Of a stretch of DNA of 64,000 nt, positions 40,141 to 48,816 are shown piece after piece (position 1 is the first letter of the stretch; each line of letters starts with the position of its first letter). The position numbers and the translations under genes are program-made. The DNA is from Streptomyces lasiicapitis (GTDB lineage Bacteria; Actinomycetota; Actinomycetes; Streptomycetales; Streptomycetaceae). The stretch covers positions 62,001 to 126,000 of the forward strand of contig NZ_BMNG01000013.1 of NCBI RefSeq assembly GCF_014646335.1. The letters run 5' to 3'. The notes under the pieces were generated by a model, which was not told the DNA's origin, made no database searches, and saw only the letters and a program-made list of their open reading frames with translations.

Positions 40141-40815
40141 TCAGGCCCGCAGATACGCCAGCACCGCGAGCACCCGGCGGTGCGTCCCCTCGGTGACCGG
40201 CAGGTCGAGCTTGGCGAGGATGTTGCCGACGTGCTTGCCCACCGCGGCTTCGGTGACGACGAGTTCGGCGGCGATGGCGGCGTTCGACCGGCCCTCCGCG
40301 ACGAGCGCGAGCACCTCGCGCTCGCGCGGCGTCAGCCGCTCCAGCGGATCGCGCCGCCGCCGCAGCAACTGGCGTACGACCTCGGGGTCCACGACGGTGC
40401 CACCCTCCGCGACCCGCGTGAACGCGTCGACGAACTGCTCGACCTGCCCGACCCGGTCCTTCAGCAGATAGCCGACGCCGCCGCCGTCGCCCGTGTCCAG
40501 CAACTCGGCCGCGTACGACCGCTGGACGTACTGGCTGAGCACGAGCACGGGAAGCCCCGGCCGCTCGGCGCGCAGGGCGATCGCGGCGCGCAGCCCTTCG
40601 TCCTGGAAGCCGGGCGGCATGCGGACGTCGGTGACGACGACGTCCGGTGCGTACGTCGCCACGGCGTCGCGCAGCGCGTCCGCGTCGCCGACCGCCGCGA
40701 GGACCTCGTGCCCGAAGCGGCCGAGTACGCCGACGAGGCCCTCGCGCAGCAGCACGCTGTCCTCGGCGAGGACTACGCGGTGGCTTCGGGGCCGCTCGGT
40801 GGGCGCGGGCTGCAC
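40141..40815 (-). CDS. NarL/FixJ-family response regulator
   Basis: Protein of 224 residues from a GTG start. Receiver domain: HRVVLAEDSVLLREGLVGVL, phosphoacceptor Asp in PDVVVTDVRMPPGF, VLVLSQYVQRSYA, GYLLKDRVGQVEQF. LuxR-type output: LTPREREVLALVAEGRSNAA, IAAELVVTEAAVGKHVGNIL. The form 'RMPP.F.DEGL' is typical of the DevR-like regulators next to kinases with N-terminal membrane domains. It overlaps the upstream kinase gene by 43 bp. Target unknown. Confidence 0.94.
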   Translation of the reverse strand: MQPAPTERPRSHRVVLAEDSVLLREGLVGVLGRFGHEVLAAVGDADALRDAVATYAPDVVVTDVRMPPGFQDEGLRAAIALRAERPGLPVLVLSQYVQRSYAAELLDTGDGGGVGYLLKDRVGQVEQFVDAFTRVAEGGTVVDPEVVRQLLRRRRDPLERLTPREREVLALVAEGRSNAAIAAELVVTEAAVGKHVGNILAKLDLPVTEGTHRRVLAVLAYLRA

Positions 40816-42083
40816 GGGATCTCCAAGGTCAGGACGGTGGGGCCGCCGGGCGGGCTGGTGAGCGTCAGTGTGCCATCGAGGACGGCGATGCGGTCGGCGA
40901 GGCCGGTGAGTCCGGTGCCGCGGGCGGGGTCGGCGCCGCCGGTGCCGTCGTCGCGGACGGTCAGGCGCAGGGCGCCTTCGGCGTGCCGGGCGCGGACTTC
41001 GGCGCGGGTGGCGCCGCTGTGCCGGGCGACGTTGGCGAGGGCCTCACGGACGGCGAAGTACGCGGCCGACTCGACGGGTTCGGGCAGCCGGGGCAGGTCG
41101 GCGTCGACGTCGACGGGGACGGCGGAGCGGTCGGCGGCGTCCTCGACGGCGGCGGGCAGGCCGTAGTCGGCGAGGACCTGGGGATGGATGCCGCGGATGA
41201 GTTCGCGCAGTTCGGCGAGGACGGCGTCGGCCTCGGTGTGGGCGGTGGCGAGGCGGGCGGCGAGCGGTCCTTCGGGGGCGGCGTCGAGGCGGGCGAGGCC
41301 GAGGGTCATGCTCAGCGCGACCAGGCGCTGCTGGGCGCCGTCGTGCAAGTCCCGCTCGATGCGGCGGCGTTCGGCCTCGAAGGCGGTGACCAGGCGGGCC
41401 CGGGAGCGGGTCACCTCGGTGAGCCGTGCCTGCGTCTCCGCCTCGCGCGGGGCGAGGAGCAGGCGGGCGAGGGCGGCGCGGGCGGCGGCGTACGCGCCGA
41501 GGGGGTAGAGGAGGACCAGGAGCAGGGCGAGGCCGAGGGCGGCGGTGCCGCAGGCGGCCGGGTAGCCCTCGACCAGCCAGAGCTTGGCCGGTCGTACGCC
41601 GCCGTTGTCGGGCCCGCCCGCGAGGGCGAGGTGGGCGGGGGCGGCGGCGAGCAGGAGCGGCAGGGCGAGGGTGCAGGCCGCGACCGCGAGGTCCAGGGGC
41701 CACAGGACGAACGCCATCAGGACGGTGTACGCCAGCTCGCGCCAGGTCGCCTGTTCGCGGGCGCGCAGACGGAGCCAGGCGGTGAGGCCCGGGGTGCTCG
41801 GGGGGAGGTGGGGGGTCGGCGCGGGTGCCGGATCCACGAGGCGCAGCCTGCGTCGTTCCAGGGCGCCCATGGGTACGCCCGCCAGGGCCAGGAGCGCGAG
41901 GAGGGGTAGGCCTACGGCCACGATGCTGAGGACCACGGCGGTGGCGAGGCCGGCCGCGAGTACCCCCAGTAGGGGTATGCCCAGGACGGCTCCTCCCGCC
42001 ACATACGCGGCCGCCCTCCAGGGAGCGGCTCCGCGGAGGTAGTCCCGCCTCGGCAGGGCGGCCCACACACTGTCCCGTTGCAT
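40773..42083 (-). CDS. Two-component sensor histidine kinase
   Basis: Protein of 436 residues. The N-terminal half has four or more membrane segments (AAYVAGGAVLGIPLLGVLAA, VVLSIVAVGLPLLALLALAG, ELAYTVLMAFVLWPLDLAVA, CGTAALGLALLLVLLYPLGA). The phosphoacceptor region reads AERRRIERDLHDGAQQRLVA, then YFAVREALANVARHSGATRA and GTGLTGLADRIAVLDGTL of the ATPase domain; all are HisKA_3 hallmarks. Pairs with the response regulator at 40141-40815, transcribed after it with overlap. The domain before the His resembles the 'sensor domain' family of actinobacterial kinases. Confidence 0.92.
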   Translation of the reverse strand: MQRDSVWAALPRRDYLRGAAPWRAAAYVAGGAVLGIPLLGVLAAGLATAVVLSIVAVGLPLLALLALAGVPMGALERRRLRLVDPAPAPTPHLPPSTPGLTAWLRLRAREQATWRELAYTVLMAFVLWPLDLAVAACTLALPLLLAAAPAHLALAGGPDNGGVRPAKLWLVEGYPAACGTAALGLALLLVLLYPLGAYAAARAALARLLLAPREAETQARLTEVTRSRARLVTAFEAERRRIERDLHDGAQQRLVALSMTLGLARLDAAPEGPLAARLATAHTEADAVLAELRELIRGIHPQVLADYGLPAAVEDAADRSAVPVDVDADLPRLPEPVESAAYFAVREALANVARHSGATRAEVRARHAEGALRLTVRDDGTGGADPARGTGLTGLADRIAVLDGTLTLTSPPGGPTVLTLEIPCSPRPPSGPEATA

Positions 42084-42198
42084 GGGTGCACGTTATTCTC
42101 CGCCGCTCCGCGGCGGTTTCCCACCCGCCCGCCGTGACTTGCCCTCCAGGACGCAGTCGGCACATCAGCCCCTCCGCGGCGGCCGAAGGGCCCGGCCC

Positions 42199-43863
42199 CT
42201 ACCCCAGCAAGCCCTCCCTCCCCCTCTCCCTGAACTCCCCCACAACCCCCGCCACATCAGCCTCCGCAAACACCCGATACGCCCCGCCCCCACGCGGCCG
42301 CCACCACACCTCGCCGTCGTCCGCGCAGCGGAACCCCTCCCCCCGCAAAACCCCCCGCGCCACCTTGTTCGTAGCAGTCACCGGCAACCGCTCCACAACC
42401 CGCACGAACCTGGGCGCCATCTTCGTCCCCAAATCCCCCTGCGCCAGCAGGAACTCCGCGAAGCCCACCGGATCGAAATCCACCCCGTCGCGCAGGGCGA
42501 GCGCGGCCATGACCTGGTCGCCGGCGACGGGGTCCGGGACGGCGTACACGGCGACGCCGACCACCGGCTCCCAGCGGGCGAGGATCGCCTCGATGACGGC
42601 CGCCGCGAGGTTCTCGCTGTCGACCCGCAGCCGGTCGTCCGCGCGCCCGGCGAAGTAGAAGTACCCGTCCGCGTCGCGGTAGAAGAGGTCGCCGGTCCAG
42701 TACCACCCGTCACCCCGCACCCGCTCCGCGTCCGCCGCGGCATTGCGCCAGTAGCCCTCGAAGGGGCTCCGCCCCCGGTTGACCAGCTCGCCGATCGCGG
42801 CGTCCCCGTTGAGCAGCCGCCCGCCGGGCCCGAACGCGGCGGCGGCGCACTCCGCGCCGGTGCCGGGGTCGAGGACGGCGAGGTCGTCCCCGGGCGCGGC
42901 CCGCCCGATCGCGCCGTCGGGCGTCCCGGCCGTGCGCTGGATGGCCGCGCCGCCCTCCGACGACCCGTACCCCTCGACGAGCCGCACCCCGAACCGCTCC
43001 TCGAACCGCCGCGCGTCCACCGCCCCGGCCTCCGTGCCGAAGCCGACGCGCAGCGGGTGCGCGCGGTCGTCGTCGCGGGCGGGCGTGTCGAGGATGTACT
43101 GCACGGCACGCCCCACGTACGTGAAGTACGTCGCCCCGAAGTCCCGTACGTCGTCGAGGAATCCGGACGCGGAGAAGCGCCGCCGCAGCGCGGTCCCGGC
43201 ACCGGCGGCGAGCGCGGGTGCCCAGTCGGCGATCACGGCGTTGCCGTGGAACATGGGCATGCAGATGTAGTGCACGTCGTCGGGGCGTACGTCGAAGTGC
43301 GTGACGAGGGAGCGGCCCGCCGCCGCGAGCCTCCGCTGGCTGCACACGGCGGCCTTGGGCGCGCCGGTCGACCCGGAGGTGAAGTAGAGGAGCATCCGGC
43401 TCGCCGGGGAGACGGTCGCCGACACGGACGGCTCGGCGCCCTCGTACGGCGCGAGGAGCTCCGCGTACGCCGCGGAGTCGGTGACCAGAACGCGTACGCC
43501 CGGCAGGTCGAGGCCGGTCAGCAGCGGCAGATGGACCCGCTCGGTGAGCAGGACCTGGCAGTCGGTGTGCCGGATGTCGCGGGCGAGTTCGGCGCCGCGC
43601 CGCGTCGGGTTGATCCCGGCGACGGCCGCCCCGGCCAGTGCCGCGGCGCTCAGCCACAGCGGGTACTCGGGGGTGTTGTCGAGCAGGATCCCGATGTGCG
43701 GCTCGCGGCGCGCGTCCAGCAGCTCGCGCAGCAGCGCGGCGCGTGCCGCGGCGCCCGCGGCGACCTGGTGGTGACTGAGCACCAGGTCCTCGAAACGCAG
43801 CCCGGGACGGTGATCGCCCCACCGCGCGAGCACCAGTTGCGCGACCGTGCCGTCGAGTTCCAT
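42199..43863 (-). CDS. AMP-dependent acyl-CoA synthetase/ligase (FadD-like)
   Basis: Protein of 554 residues from ATG 43861-43863. AMP-binding motif YFTSGSTGAPKAAV, then CMPMFHGNAVIADWAPALAA, VEGYGSSEGGAAI, GWYWTGDLFYRDADGYFYFA and GRADDRLRVDSENL, with a C-terminal Lys in VTATNKVARG. The 'FHGN' and 'GSSEGG' forms belong to fatty-acid or bile-acid CoA ligase families (FATP-like), not to peptide-synthetase A domains. It activates a carboxylic acid as acyl-AMP and then acyl-CoA. It stands alone about 8.5 kb outside the likely cluster edge, so a link to the lipopeptide acyl chain is only a possibility. Confidence 0.88.
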   Translation of the reverse strand: MELDGTVAQLVLARWGDHRPGLRFEDLVLSHHQVAAGAAARAALLRELLDARREPHIGILLDNTPEYPLWLSAAALAGAAVAGINPTRRGAELARDIRHTDCQVLLTERVHLPLLTGLDLPGVRVLVTDSAAYAELLAPYEGAEPSVSATVSPASRMLLYFTSGSTGAPKAAVCSQRRLAAAGRSLVTHFDVRPDDVHYICMPMFHGNAVIADWAPALAAGAGTALRRRFSASGFLDDVRDFGATYFTYVGRAVQYILDTPARDDDRAHPLRVGFGTEAGAVDARRFEERFGVRLVEGYGSSEGGAAIQRTAGTPDGAIGRAAPGDDLAVLDPGTGAECAAAAFGPGGRLLNGDAAIGELVNRGRSPFEGYWRNAAADAERVRGDGWYWTGDLFYRDADGYFYFAGRADDRLRVDSENLAAAVIEAILARWEPVVGVAVYAVPDPVAGDQVMAALALRDGVDFDPVGFAEFLLAQGDLGTKMAPRFVRVVERLPVTATNKVARGVLRGEGFRCADDGEVWWRPRGGGAYRVFAEADVAGVVGEFRERGREGLLG

Positions 43864-43934
43864 GGCAGGGCACGGTAATTGATGGACCGTCAGATGTGGA
43901 GGGACACGGAGCGGCCGCACCCCGGGCAGAAGCC

Positions 43935-43970
43935 TGCGCACGCCGCCGTCATGAACGTACGGCGTGCGCA
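43935..43970. terminator. Hairpin downstream of the polysaccharide monooxygenase gene
   Basis: TGCGCACGCCG (43935-43945) pairs perfectly with CGGCGTGCGCA (43960-43970). It is 78 bp past the monooxygenase stop codon and 72 bp before the ligase start, so it would separate the two minus-strand genes. Confidence 0.7.
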
Positions 43971-44047
43971 GCACCTACCCGTGGGGGGTGGCAAGACTCC
44001 TGAAGAACCTCGGAACCTCAGAACCTCAGCGCCTCGGTGTCAGAACC

Positions 44048-44647
44048 TCAGAACTGCACGTCCGAGCAGGCGTAGAACGCGTTCGACGTGTCGTGGACGG
44101 TCCACACCGCGACGATCACATGGTGACCGCTGCGCCCGCCCGGGATCGTGCCGCTGTGCGACAGCGTCGCCGGCGGCTGCTGACCGCCGTAGGGCACGTT
44201 GAGGAACGGCTGGGAGTCGAGCGCCGCCCGCGTGATCGGCTGACCCTCGTTCCAGCCCTGCTTGGTGATGTAGTACTTGAAGTCCGTGGTGCGGTGACGG
44301 GCCGTGAACTGCCAGCGGAAGCTGTAGTTCTGGCCGCCCGAGACCTTCGTTGTCGGCCAGGCGCCACCGCCCGGCTTGCTCGCCTTGTCGAGCGAGCTGA
44401 AGCCCGCGATGCCGGCGGAGCATATCTTTCCGTCGGCCGGACCGCCGCCCGGGAAGCCCTTGGGCCCCTCGACGCTCTGCGGTTCGTACTGGATCGCGCC
44501 GCAGCCGGTCACCACGCCCTTGGCGCAGTTGATCTGTCGGCTTGCTGGCAGGTCGGTGTAGCCATGGCTGCTGGCGCCGCCGGTCGAGAGCACGAACGCT
44601 CCCACCGTCGCCATCCCGAGCATGGCCGCGGTGATCTTCTTTCGCAT
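44048..44647 (-). CDS. lpmP: AA10 lytic polysaccharide monooxygenase (chitin-binding type)
   Basis: Protein of 199 residues with a Sec signal peptide cleaved before His28 (GGASSHGYTDLPASR), so that His becomes the mature N-terminus and, with the His in WQFTARHRTTDFKYY, forms the copper histidine brace. GGGAWP, YYITKQGWNEGQPITRAALD and DTSNAFYACSDVQF are AA10 landmarks. No extra binding module is attached. LPMOs oxidatively cleave chitin or cellulose. The nearby SPFH, cell-wall hydrolase, cslA, glxA and GH6 genes match the order I recall around SCO2833-SCO2838 in S. coelicolor, where this gene is lpmP. A DasR-type operator lies 183 bp upstream. Confidence 0.9.
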   Translation of the reverse strand: MRKKITAAMLGMATVGAFVLSTGGASSHGYTDLPASRQINCAKGVVTGCGAIQYEPQSVEGPKGFPGGGPADGKICSAGIAGFSSLDKASKPGGGAWPTTKVSGGQNYSFRWQFTARHRTTDFKYYITKQGWNEGQPITRAALDSQPFLNVPYGGQQPPATLSHSGTIPGGRSGHHVIVAVWTVHDTSNAFYACSDVQF

Positions 44648-44826
44648 GCTGCCGCTCCTGAAGAACGTGGGGGTGTTCCATGAGCCGTGCGCGCGCTAAC
44701 GGTCGTGCGTCGCCCGCCGAGGCACCGTCGGTTCCCGAGACTGCTGCGTACCTCTGAGGCGATGGAGGTGTGCTGTGACTGTTGCACTTACTGAGACTGC
44801 TGGTAGAGCTGAGATGTGCGGGGAAG

Positions 44827-44842
44827 TGCGGTCTAGACCAAG
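44827..44842. promoter_or_regulatory. DasR-responsive element (dre-like) upstream of the LPMO gene
   Basis: The palindrome GGTCTAGACC (44830-44839) sits in TGCGGTCTAGACCAAG, matching the DasR consensus with core TGGTCTAGACCA in all but one core base. DasR is the Streptomyces GntR repressor that senses aminosugar phosphates and controls chitin genes. A wider inverted repeat with CTGAGACT (around 44790) and AGTCTCAG (around 44841) surrounds it. The rest of 44648-44858 shows nothing firm. Confidence 0.72.
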
Positions 44843-44858
44843 TCTCAGATTATTGCCG

Positions 44859-45590
44859 TCAGTTGAACATGTCCATACCAATAGTGGAGAGGATCCGCTC
44901 GCACCGATCGCGCGATTCCTCCACAAGTTCACCGTTCGGAGCGTCGTTGTCCGCCACCCACGCCCGCGCCTCCGTCACCCCTCGACCACCGGTCAACTGC
45001 CGCTCCACCAGCCGCTTTTGTCGTACGTCACGAGGCGCGTCGACGTACCAGCAGGCCGCCATCAGCTCCCGCGCCGCCCGCCACCCCGGCAGGTCGCAGG
45101 CCAGGTAGTTGCCCTCGGTGACCACGATCCGGGCGGTGGGCGGGACGCGGTGGCGCGCGGCGACGGGCTCGTGGAGGGTGCGGTCGTAGTCGGGTACGTA
45201 GATGTCGAGATCGGTGGCGGTGTCGTCGAGGACCCGGCGGAGCAGGGCCACGTACCCGTACACGTCGAAGCTCGGCTCCGAGCCCTTGCGGGAGGTCAGG
45301 CCGAGGCGCTCCAACTGGGCGTTGGAGAGGTGGAAACCGTCGAGGGGCAGATACGCGGCCGCCGCACCGATCTCGGCGACCAGCGCGCGGGCGAGCGTGG
45401 ACTTCCCGGCGCCGGGCGGGCCGGCCAGGCCGAGGACGACGCGGGGGCCGCGGGCGGACCCGGTCAGCGCGAGGGCGTCCCGCGCGAGAGCGGCCAGGTC
45501 GGGCGACGGGCGCCCCGGCTCCGTCGCGGTCCCGGTGTCCGTCGAGCTCGTCGCGGTCCCGGTCTCCGTCGAGTGATCAGCGTTCTCCAT
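44859..45590 (-). CDS. P-loop nucleoside/nucleotide kinase family protein
   Basis: Protein of 243 residues with Walker A GLAGPPGAGKST, the substrate loop YLPLDGFHLSNAQLERLGLT and RKGSEPSFDVYGYVALLRRV, then TARIVVTEGNYLACDLPGWR and CWYVDAPRDVRQKRLVERQL. This is the uridine-kinase/pantothenate-kinase-like fold of the 'nucleoside/nucleotide kinase family' (FrcK/YggC-like) proteins. Substrate is unknown; fructose- or sugar-phosphorylating relatives exist. The start overlaps the SPFH gene end by 14 bp, suggesting coupling. The first 35 residues are Thr/Ser/Glu-rich repeats (TGTATSSTDTGTATE). Confidence 0.85.
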   Translation of the reverse strand: MENADHSTETGTATSSTDTGTATEPGRPSPDLAALARDALALTGSARGPRVVLGLAGPPGAGKSTLARALVAEIGAAAAYLPLDGFHLSNAQLERLGLTSRKGSEPSFDVYGYVALLRRVLDDTATDLDIYVPDYDRTLHEPVAARHRVPPTARIVVTEGNYLACDLPGWRAARELMAACWYVDAPRDVRQKRLVERQLTGGRGVTEARAWVADNDAPNGELVEESRDRCERILSTIGMDMFN

Positions 45591-46863
45591 GCCCCGTATA
45601 GAACGCCACCGTCAGATCCTTCACCAGCGCCTTGCGCTCGTAGTCGTCCAGCTCGACCAGGCCCCGCGTGGTCAGCCGGGTCACCGTGTCCTCGACGGAG
45701 TCGACCACCGACGTGAGCACGCTGTCGCGGTGGCGCGCGTCGAGCGCGGCGATCCGGCGGCGGTGCATGGCGGCGGCGACCTCCGGCGCGTACTCGATGC
45801 GCGTCGGCTGTACGGAGAAGATCTCCACGCCGACCGGTTCCGCCTGCGCCGCGAGGGCCCGCGTCAGCGCCTGGCCGACGGCCTCCGCGTCCCGCAGCGT
45901 CGGCGCGTCCGCACAGAAGGCATCGCCGTGGAAGGCGTCGGCGGGCAGCCTGGACAGGACCCGCGCGGTGCTCGCCTCGACGCACTCGCGCAGATACTCC
46001 TGGTGGTCCTCGACCGCGAGCGTCGCCCGCGCGGTGTCCTTGACCCGCCACACCACGAGCACCACGACGCACAGCGCGACCCCGGCGCGGTCCACCGCGG
46101 GCATCGGCTCGCTGCGCCAGTGCCGCAGGCGTACGTCGACGCGGCGCCGCAAAAGCAGCGGGTTCACCCACAGCAGGCCGGTACGCCGCACGCTCCCCCG
46201 GTACCGGCCGAACAGCGAAAGCACCCACGCCCCGCCGACCCGCCCCCGCGCGAGCCCGCCGAACCCGAAGAGCGCGAGCGCCCCCGCCCCGGCGAGCGCG
46301 GCCCACTGCGCCCCGGAGATCCCGGCCGCCCCGGCCCCGCCGTACCCCGGCAGCCCGGCGAGCCGCACCACCGGTTCGGGCAGCACCCCCGCCCACCACA
46401 GCACGAGCACACACCCGACCGCGCCCACACCGCCACCGAGCACCCCGGCCGCCCCGGGCAGCACCCGGGCACGCCGCTCGACGAGCCCGGAGTCGACGAC
46501 ATCGGGAATGGACGGAGCGGTCGATGCAGCCCGCGCGGCCCGCGCAGACGAAGCAGCCGCAGCCGTAGACGAGGCAGCCACGGAATCCCCCGACGGCCGC
46601 TCCACCCTCCGCACCCCACCCGAAAGCACCGGCCCCCGCCGCACCACCGTCGGCCCGACCGACGCCGCCCCCATGTCCTGGGGATCGTCACGGAAGAGCA
46701 GGTGGACGGGGATCTCCGTCGTGGCCTCACTGTGAATCAGCCGCGCCGGACGGCCGGAGAACCCGGAAGGCCCGGGCACACCGGAGGAACCAACCGGACC
46801 GGCCGAACCGACCGGACCGGCCCCCTCGCCGGAATCAGGCGGCCACTCTGTCGTCGTACTCAT
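45577..46863 (-). CDS. SPFH/Band 7 domain membrane protein
   Basis: Protein of 428 residues from ATG 46861-46863 with GGAGG six bases upstream. The low-complexity Gly/Pro N-terminus is followed by two membrane segments (VGCVLVLWWAGVLPEPVVRL, GAQWAALAGAGALALFGFGG), then the SPFH core: LFGRYRGSVRRTGLLWVNPL, LLRRRVDVRLRHWRSEPMPA, VVLVVWRVKDTARATLAVED, YAPEVAAAMHRRRIAALDAR. SPFH proteins scaffold membrane microdomains. In S. coelicolor a similar gene lies in the cslA neighbourhood as I recall. Link to glycan export at the hyphal tip is plausible but unproven. Confidence 0.88.
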   Translation of the reverse strand: MSTTTEWPPDSGEGAGPVGSAGPVGSSGVPGPSGFSGRPARLIHSEATTEIPVHLLFRDDPQDMGAASVGPTVVRRGPVLSGGVRRVERPSGDSVAASSTAAAASSARAARAASTAPSIPDVVDSGLVERRARVLPGAAGVLGGGVGAVGCVLVLWWAGVLPEPVVRLAGLPGYGGAGAAGISGAQWAALAGAGALALFGFGGLARGRVGGAWVLSLFGRYRGSVRRTGLLWVNPLLLRRRVDVRLRHWRSEPMPAVDRAGVALCVVVLVVWRVKDTARATLAVEDHQEYLRECVEASTARVLSRLPADAFHGDAFCADAPTLRDAEAVGQALTRALAAQAEPVGVEIFSVQPTRIEYAPEVAAAMHRRRIAALDARHRDSVLTSVVDSVEDTVTRLTTRGLVELDDYERKALVKDLTVAFYTGHGER

Positions 46864-46950
46864 CCGCGCCTCCGTCATCCGTCATGCGTTCCGTCATCCG
46901 TCATGAGTTCCGTACCGCGCGAGAGCCCCTCACGCGAAAACAAGGACCCC

Positions 46951-48333
46951 TCACGCGAAGAGCCGCCGCCACGTCTCCGGCCCCGGCATCCCGTCGGCCG
47001 CCCCGCCCCGCCACCCCTGCGCCCGCTGGAACGCCTCGACCGCGCGCCGGTCCGCCTCGCCCCAGCGCGGCCCGGGGCCCTGGGCGTAGTGCTTGCCGAA
47101 GCCGCGGCGCACGAGCTGCCGGCCGAGCTGCGTCACGTACGCGTTGGACTGGCCGGGACGGAAGTGCGCCTTGCCGGGGAAGGCCGGGACGCCGGCCGGT
47201 CCGGGACGCCCCGCGGTCGAGGGCCCTGCCCCGGCCGGAATGTCCTTGCCCTTGCCGCTGACCAGGTACGACCACGTCGTCGGGCCGGGCAGGCCGTCCG
47301 CGTCGGCGCCGGTCCAGCCCTGGGCCCGCTGGAACGCCCGGGTCGCCTTGAGGTCGGCGTCGCCCCAGCGCGGGCCGGGGCCCTTGCGGTAGAAGCGGGC
47401 GCCGCCGCGGGCGATCAGCATCTCGCCGAGCCGGGTGACGTGCTTGTTGTCGGCGCCGGGCCCGAAGTAGGCCGCCCCGGGGTAGCGCGCCGCGGCGGCC
47501 GTGCCGGAGCCGCCCTCAGCCGAGCCCGAGCCGGAGCCGGACTGCCCGGTCGGCCGCAGCCCCTTGTATCGGTAGGCCAGATAGTCGTCGCCGTCGGTCC
47601 AGTACGCGTACGGCGTGGCCTGCCTGCGGGCATGCGGGCGGGCCTGTTCGTAGGCGAGGTAATAGGTACGGGTGTAGTCGGTCCAGCCGCCGAATAGCGT
47701 CACGTGCGAACCTCTCTCCGGGTTCGCCGGATTGTGGAAGAGGAGAATGTCGCCGGGTTTCAGCTCGTCCTTGGAGATACGCGTCGCGTACTGGTCGAGG
47801 CTGCCCGTCCATTCGTTTCCGCCGAGATTCCAGGCCATCGAGACAAAGCCCGAACAGTCCTGCCGGTATCCGTCGGACCAGAACTTCCGCATGCTGTACG
47901 GCACCTTCGCGGTGACCCACAGCTTGGCCCGGGTGATGATCTCGGCGCGGGTGGTGGAGCGGGGCGCGGCGCTCTTGCCGGGCGCTCCGTGCAGGGCGCT
48001 CCGGCCGCCCTGCGGGGTGTCGGGGCCGTCCGCTCCGGGCAGCCCGGCCGGGGCCGCGGCGCCGCCCGCCCACCCGGCCCCACCAAGCTGCCCCGTTCCT
48101 CCCGCCACCGCTCCCACCTGCTCGGATGCCACCGCGGGCAGGCTCTGCCCGGCGCCGATGACGGAGCCCGCGGCGGCCGCGACGACGAGGGCGCGGCGGG
48201 CGCCGTGGGCGGCCGGGTGGCCGCCGAGCCGGGGCGGCAGGGCGTGCGCCCCGGAACGCCGCAGGTGGACACAGCCCGGACAGTCGCAGTCGCTCGCGGG
48301 CTCGAATTCCTCGAATACCGGAGCAGCCTCCAT
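46951..48333 (-). CDS. Secreted NlpC/P60-like cell-wall hydrolase with two peptidoglycan-binding repeats
   Basis: Protein of 460 residues from ATG 48331-48333 (ribosome site GAGGGGA). An N-terminal CDCPGCVHLRRSG stretch precedes a hydrophobic signal-like segment (ALVVAAAAGSVIGAG). The catalytic domain has Cys in GYRQDCSGFVSMAWNLGG and His in NPERGSHVTLFGGW, the NlpC/P60 arrangement. Two C-terminal repeats of about 70 residues follow, each with GPGPRWG(D/E)AD and AFQRAQGW and ending GLPGPTTW or GMPGPETW, of the peptidoglycan-binding type. It would cut or remodel peptidoglycan outside the cell. It lies between the SPFH and cslA genes, consistent with making room in the wall for glycan export. 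Confidence 0.87.
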   Translation of the reverse strand: MEAAPVFEEFEPASDCDCPGCVHLRRSGAHALPPRLGGHPAAHGARRALVVAAAAGSVIGAGQSLPAVASEQVGAVAGGTGQLGGAGWAGGAAAPAGLPGADGPDTPQGGRSALHGAPGKSAAPRSTTRAEIITRAKLWVTAKVPYSMRKFWSDGYRQDCSGFVSMAWNLGGNEWTGSLDQYATRISKDELKPGDILLFHNPANPERGSHVTLFGGWTDYTRTYYLAYEQARPHARRQATPYAYWTDGDDYLAYRYKGLRPTGQSGSGSGSAEGGSGTAAAARYPGAAYFGPGADNKHVTRLGEMLIARGGARFYRKGPGPRWGDADLKATRAFQRAQGWTGADADGLPGPTTWSYLVSGKGKDIPAGAGPSTAGRPGPAGVPAFPGKAHFRPGQSNAYVTQLGRQLVRRGFGKHYAQGPGPRWGEADRRAVEAFQRAQGWRGGAADGMPGPETWRRLFA

Positions 48334-48597
48334 GCGATTCCCCTCACACTCCGGGCCCTTCCCGACGATGTCGGCGAATGGTCCCGGAAAAGCCTCTGAG
48401 CGCATCTGCACATCCGTCAGCTTCTCAACTGTCCGGGGATATCGCATGTTGACGGTCCGAATGATGGAGTGGCATCGCCCGCACCCGCCCCGGGGCCTCT
48501 CCGGCATGCGCCCCGGCGCCGCCCCGGGCACCCAGAGGCAGACCCCGGGTGGTCGGAAGCACCCTCCACCATCCGGTAGAGTTATCCAGGTCAGCAG

Positions 48598-48671
48598 GCG
48601 CCGCTAGCTCAGTTGGTTAGAGCAGCTGACTCTTAATCAGCGGGTCCGGGGTTCGAGTCCCTGGCGGCGCA
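48598..48671 (+). tRNA. tRNA-Lys (anticodon CTT)
   Basis: A 74-nt cloverleaf. Acceptor stem GCGCCGC (48598-48604) pairs with GCGGCGC (48664-48670), discriminator A48671. The D arm has AGTTGGTTA, the anticodon stem GCTGA/TCAGC holds loop CTCTTAA with anticodon CTT, and the T arm has loop TTCGAGT. CCA is not encoded (ACA follows). No integrase gene is nearby, so it is not evidently used as an integration site. Confidence 0.96.
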
Positions 48672-48679
48672 CAGACAGC

Positions 48680-48709
48680 GAAGGCCCTCCACTCCGGTGG
48701 AGGGCCTTC
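48680..48709 (+). terminator. Terminator after tRNA-Lys
   Basis: GAAGGCCCTCCAC (48680-48692) pairs perfectly with GTGGAGGGCCTTC (48697-48709) over a TCCG loop, 9 nt after the tRNA. Confidence 0.9.
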
Positions 48710-48816
48710 GTGCTGCTCCGGCGCAGATCCTTCGTACTGGTCACGCGACTCCCCTGTGCCGCCAGCGCCCCCGCACACCCCTGGGTCCGGCCGGGCGCGA
48801 CCGCTACGGTTGCGCC

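Noticed and set aside
42199..43863. Acyl-CoA ligase as the lipid-loading enzyme of the peptide cluster
   Set aside because: It is separated from the cluster by unrelated regulators and transporters and has no SARP-type box; kept only as a possibility in its entry.
48598..48671. tRNA-Lys as integration site of a mobile island
   Set aside because: No integrase, no direct repeat of the tRNA end found in the window, and flanking genes look like conserved chromosome.
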